Below, piece after piece: positions 7,961 to 9,918 of a stretch of 9,918 bases of DNA. Every line of letters begins with the position of its first letter. The stretch's first letter is position 1. Position numbers and translations under genes: made by a program. The stretch covers positions 1-9,918 of the forward strand of contig CAJVXR010000057.1 of the NCBI GenBank assembly GCA_913009535.1, given 5' to 3'. This DNA is from an uncultured Flavobacteriales bacterium. GTDB lineage: Bacteria > Bacteroidota > Bacteroidia > Flavobacteriales > Flavobacteriaceae. The notes below the pieces were generated by a model. It was not told the origin of the DNA, ran no database searches, and was given only the letters and a program-made list of their open reading frames with translations.

Positions 7961-9571
7961 ATGTCAACAAGAAGTTCCTTAAATAGAAAGCACATATACA
8001 CAAATCAATCTTTATTAGTTTTTGTGTTATTTTTTATATACACTCTTCATACAGAATCACAAAATTCAGAAAAAAAGGCACCCAACATAGTCTTTATAAT
8101 GTCTGATGATCATTCTGTAAGTTCTGTAAGCGCATACAAGGATTGGTTAGCAGAAGTTGCTCCTACTCCGAATATTGATAGAATAGCCAATGAAGGTATG
8201 TTGATGAATACTACTTTCAATACAAATAGTATCTGTGGCCCAAGTAGGGCTGCAATTTTAACTGGAAAATATGCACATGTAAATGGGTTTTACAAAAACG
8301 AAGGTGGTGGAGATTTTGATGGGAATCAACAAACATTTCCAAAAATATTACAACAAAACGGATATCAAACTGCAGTGATTGGAAAATGGCATCTTGGCAC
8401 TAATCCAACTGGATTTGACTATTCTAAAGTTATGATTAATCATGGAGGACAAGGAACATATTACAATACGGTATTTTTAGAAAATGGAAAAGACACTATA
8501 AGAGAAAATAAAAGACACTCTACTGAACAAGTAGCCTATGATGCTTTAAATTGGCTAGATAACAAAAGAGATAAAGACAAACCTTTTATGTTAATGTATC
8601 AATTTAAAGCACCTCACAGGCCTTGGACACCAAACAGCAAATTTGATACCTTATTTAGCGATAAAGATTTACCATATCCTGATTCTTTTAATGATGATTA
8701 TGAAGGGCGTTTAGCTGCTTCAGAAAATATGCTTGAAATAGAAAATCATATGAACAGAAAGGATTTAAAATTAACACCTCCATCTGGTTTATCTAAAAAA
8801 GAATTAGGCAAATGGAATAGATTAGGAAATAATGGTGAATTTTGGACCCCTAACGACACTTTACAAGGAGAGGATTTAAAGAAATGGAAATACCAAAGAT
8901 ATATAAAAGATTATCTTAGATGTGTTGCAGGAGTTGATGAATCCGTAGGTAAAATGCTAGATTATTTAAAAGAAAATGATTTAGAAGAAAATACAATAAT
9001 TATATATACATCTGATCAAGGCTTTTATTTAGGTGAACATGGTTGGTTTGATAAAAGATGGATGTATGAGCCGTCATTCAGAATGCCATTTATGATCAAA
9101 TACCCTAATGAAATTAAAGCAGGAAGTGTTAACAACGAATTATTATTAAATATTGATTTCGCTCCTACTCTATTAGACCTTGCAGGTATAAATACACCTC
9201 AAGATATGCAGGGTGAAAGTTTCAAAAATCAACTGCTAAACAAAGAATACAAAAAAAGAGATGCAGTGTATTATCATTATTATGAATATCCTTTTTGGCA
9301 CAAGGTTCAACCTCATTACGGAGTTAGAACAAATAGATATAAATTAATTCATTATTACTATAATATGGATGAATGGGAACTATTTGATTTAACTGAGGAT
9401 AAAAATGAATTAAACAATCTTTATGGCAAAGAAGGTTTTGAAGAAATTACTAACGATTTAAAGGTCAAAATAATTCAACTACAAGTAAAATATAAAGACG
9501 ATATGAGCTTGGATGAAATGAGAAAAATGACTGACACAAGAATAAAGCGTGTTTACAATTCCAAAAAATAG
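7961..9571 (+). CDS. Exported Cys-type S1 family sulfatase
   Basis: Hydrolase predicted to remove sulfate esters from a glycan. The start is well fixed: TAA lies directly before the ATG in frame, and the next Met (47) would remove the signal and cut into the metal site. Residues 1-34 form a signal peptide with a long n-region and hydrophobic core LLVFVLFFIYTL. Sulfatase signature 1 is ICGPSRAAILTG, with Cys92 the residue converted to formylglycine (CxPxR) and Arg96. Signature 2 is GYQTAVIGKWHLG (Lys142, His144). Metal ligands include Asp49/Asp50 in SDDH and Asp352 in SDQG; PHRPW (His219), His360 and Lys365 fit active-site positions. The C-terminal NRYKLIHYYY and DEWELFDLTEDKNELNNLYG resemble the DUF4976-type end of many S1 sulfatases. 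The 536-residue length is normal. It follows the FGE gene by 93 bp with no clear terminator between, so cotranscription is likely. I cannot assign a SulfAtlas subfamily or substrate by eye. Confidence 0.96.
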   Translation: MSTRSSLNRKHIYTNQSLLVFVLFFIYTLHTESQNSEKKAPNIVFIMSDDHSVSSVSAYKDWLAEVAPTPNIDRIANEGMLMNTTFNTNSICGPSRAAILTGKYAHVNGFYKNEGGGDFDGNQQTFPKILQQNGYQTAVIGKWHLGTNPTGFDYSKVMINHGGQGTYYNTVFLENGKDTIRENKRHSTEQVAYDALNWLDNKRDKDKPFMLMYQFKAPHRPWTPNSKFDTLFSDKDLPYPDSFNDDYEGRLAASENMLEIENHMNRKDLKLTPPSGLSKKELGKWNRLGNNGEFWTPNDTLQGEDLKKWKYQRYIKDYLRCVAGVDESVGKMLDYLKENDLEENTIIIYTSDQGFYLGEHGWFDKRWMYEPSFRMPFMIKYPNEIKAGSVNNELLLNIDFAPTLLDLAGINTPQDMQGESFKNQLLNKEYKKRDAVYYHYYEYPFWHKVQPHYGVRTNRYKLIHYYYNMDEWELFDLTEDKNELNNLYGKEGFEEITNDLKVKIIQLQVKYKDDMSLDEMRKMTDTRIKRVYNSKK

Positions 9572-9575
9572 TTAT

Positions 9576-9601
9576 AATAATTACTTTATAATTATTTTTT
9601 T
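9576..9601. terminator. Hairpin between convergent genes, possible bidirectional terminator
   Basis: AATAATTA (9576-9583) and TAATTATT (9589-9596) form a perfect 8-bp stem with a 5-base loop (cttta). On the plus strand a T-run continues to 9601. On the minus strand the A-run at 9563-9568 becomes a T-run shortly after the hairpin. The site lies just after the sulfatase stop (9569-9571) and contains the stop codon of the opposing gene (9581-9583), so it could end both transcripts. The stem has no G-C pairs, so it is weak, and AT-rich DNA makes chance hairpins likely. Confidence 0.45.
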
Positions 9602-9918
9602 AATAATGTTTTTATTGTCTACATAAAATCTTAAAAAGTATACACCACTGTCTAAAAAACTTAAATCAACATTTCTGCTATTATAATTAGTGTAAGTTAT
9701 ATGTATTTTTCCGTTAATTGAGAGCACATCTAAATTAACAGTATTCAAGTTATCTAAATTAAAGTTAACTACTCCATTTGATGGATTAGGAAAAACTTTA
9801 ATACTTTGCATAAAATAATCTGGAACTGACATATTGGTTTCTGTAATATTTACATCAAAACTATCAAAATAATAGTAGCCTGTTTCATTACCACATAATA
9901 ATTGAAGCTTATAACTAT
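9581..9918 (-). CDS. C-terminal end of a secreted protein with T9SS type A sorting domain, 5' end beyond window
   Basis: The frame stays open from the stop (9581-9583) through the Met codon at 9832 to the window edge, so the gene begins outside and 111 residues are visible; the internal Met is not the start. The last 70 or so residues are a Por_Secre_tail-type sorting domain: KVFPNPSNGVVNFNL, then LDVLSINGK, DLSFLDSGVYFLRF, and a basic end KKIIIK. Such tails direct export across the outer membrane by the type IX system, after which the tail is removed and the protein is released or attached to the surface. Upstream, YKLQLLCGNETGYYYFDSFD resembles the last strands of a beta-sandwich carbohydrate-binding module, a weak call. 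The catalytic or binding part is not visible. In a PUL, a secreted glycoside hydrolase, lyase or glycan-binding protein is plausible. The gene converges on the sulfatase gene with 9 bp between their stops. Confidence 0.88.
   Translation of the reverse strand, partial: SYKLQLLCGNETGYYYFDSFDVNITETNMSVPDYFMQSIKVFPNPSNGVVNFNLDNLNTVNLDVLSINGKIHITYTNYNSRNVDLSFLDSGVYFLRFYVDNKNIIKKIIIK

Overview
The window looks like part of a polysaccharide utilization locus (PUL) from a marine-type Flavobacteriia member of the Bacteroidota. The evidence is a very AT-rich sequence (about 30% GC by eye), a SusC-type TonB-dependent receptor, a hybrid two-component system (HTCS) regulator, no Shine-Dalgarno sites before genes, and a type IX secretion (T9SS) C-terminal sorting domain. 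The species cannot be named from this sequence.

Layout, left to right. Positions 1-2506 (minus strand) carry the first 835 codons of a SusC-like outer-membrane receptor; its C-terminus, and perhaps a SusD partner, lie beyond the left edge. A 211-bp AT-rich divergent promoter region (2507-2717) holds an imperfect inverted repeat. On the plus strand follow a complete 1370-residue HTCS sensor/regulator (2718-6830), a formylglycine-generating enzyme (FGE) with a lipoprotein signal that overlaps the HTCS stop by 4 bases (6827-7867), and after a 93-bp gap an exported Cys-type S1 sulfatase (7961-9571). A convergent minus-strand gene (9581-9918, open at the right edge) contributes only its C-terminus: the end of a possible beta-sandwich domain and a T9SS type A sorting tail.

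How the genes fit together (inference): the SusC receptor imports an oligosaccharide across the outer membrane. The HTCS senses a glycan fragment in the periplasm with its double beta-propeller and probably drives the locus through its AraC-type DNA-binding domain. The sulfatase removes sulfate esters, and the FGE converts the sulfatase's catalytic cysteine to formylglycine. The substrate is therefore probably a sulfated polysaccharide, as in algal cell walls. No glycoside hydrolase or lyase catalytic domain is visible, so the glycan cannot be specified. The most notable feature is that the sulfatase activator is translationally coupled to the glycan sensor and appears to be exported as a lipoprotein, which would place sulfatase maturation outside the cytoplasm.

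No tRNA, rRNA, CRISPR array, insertion sequence or phage gene was recognised.
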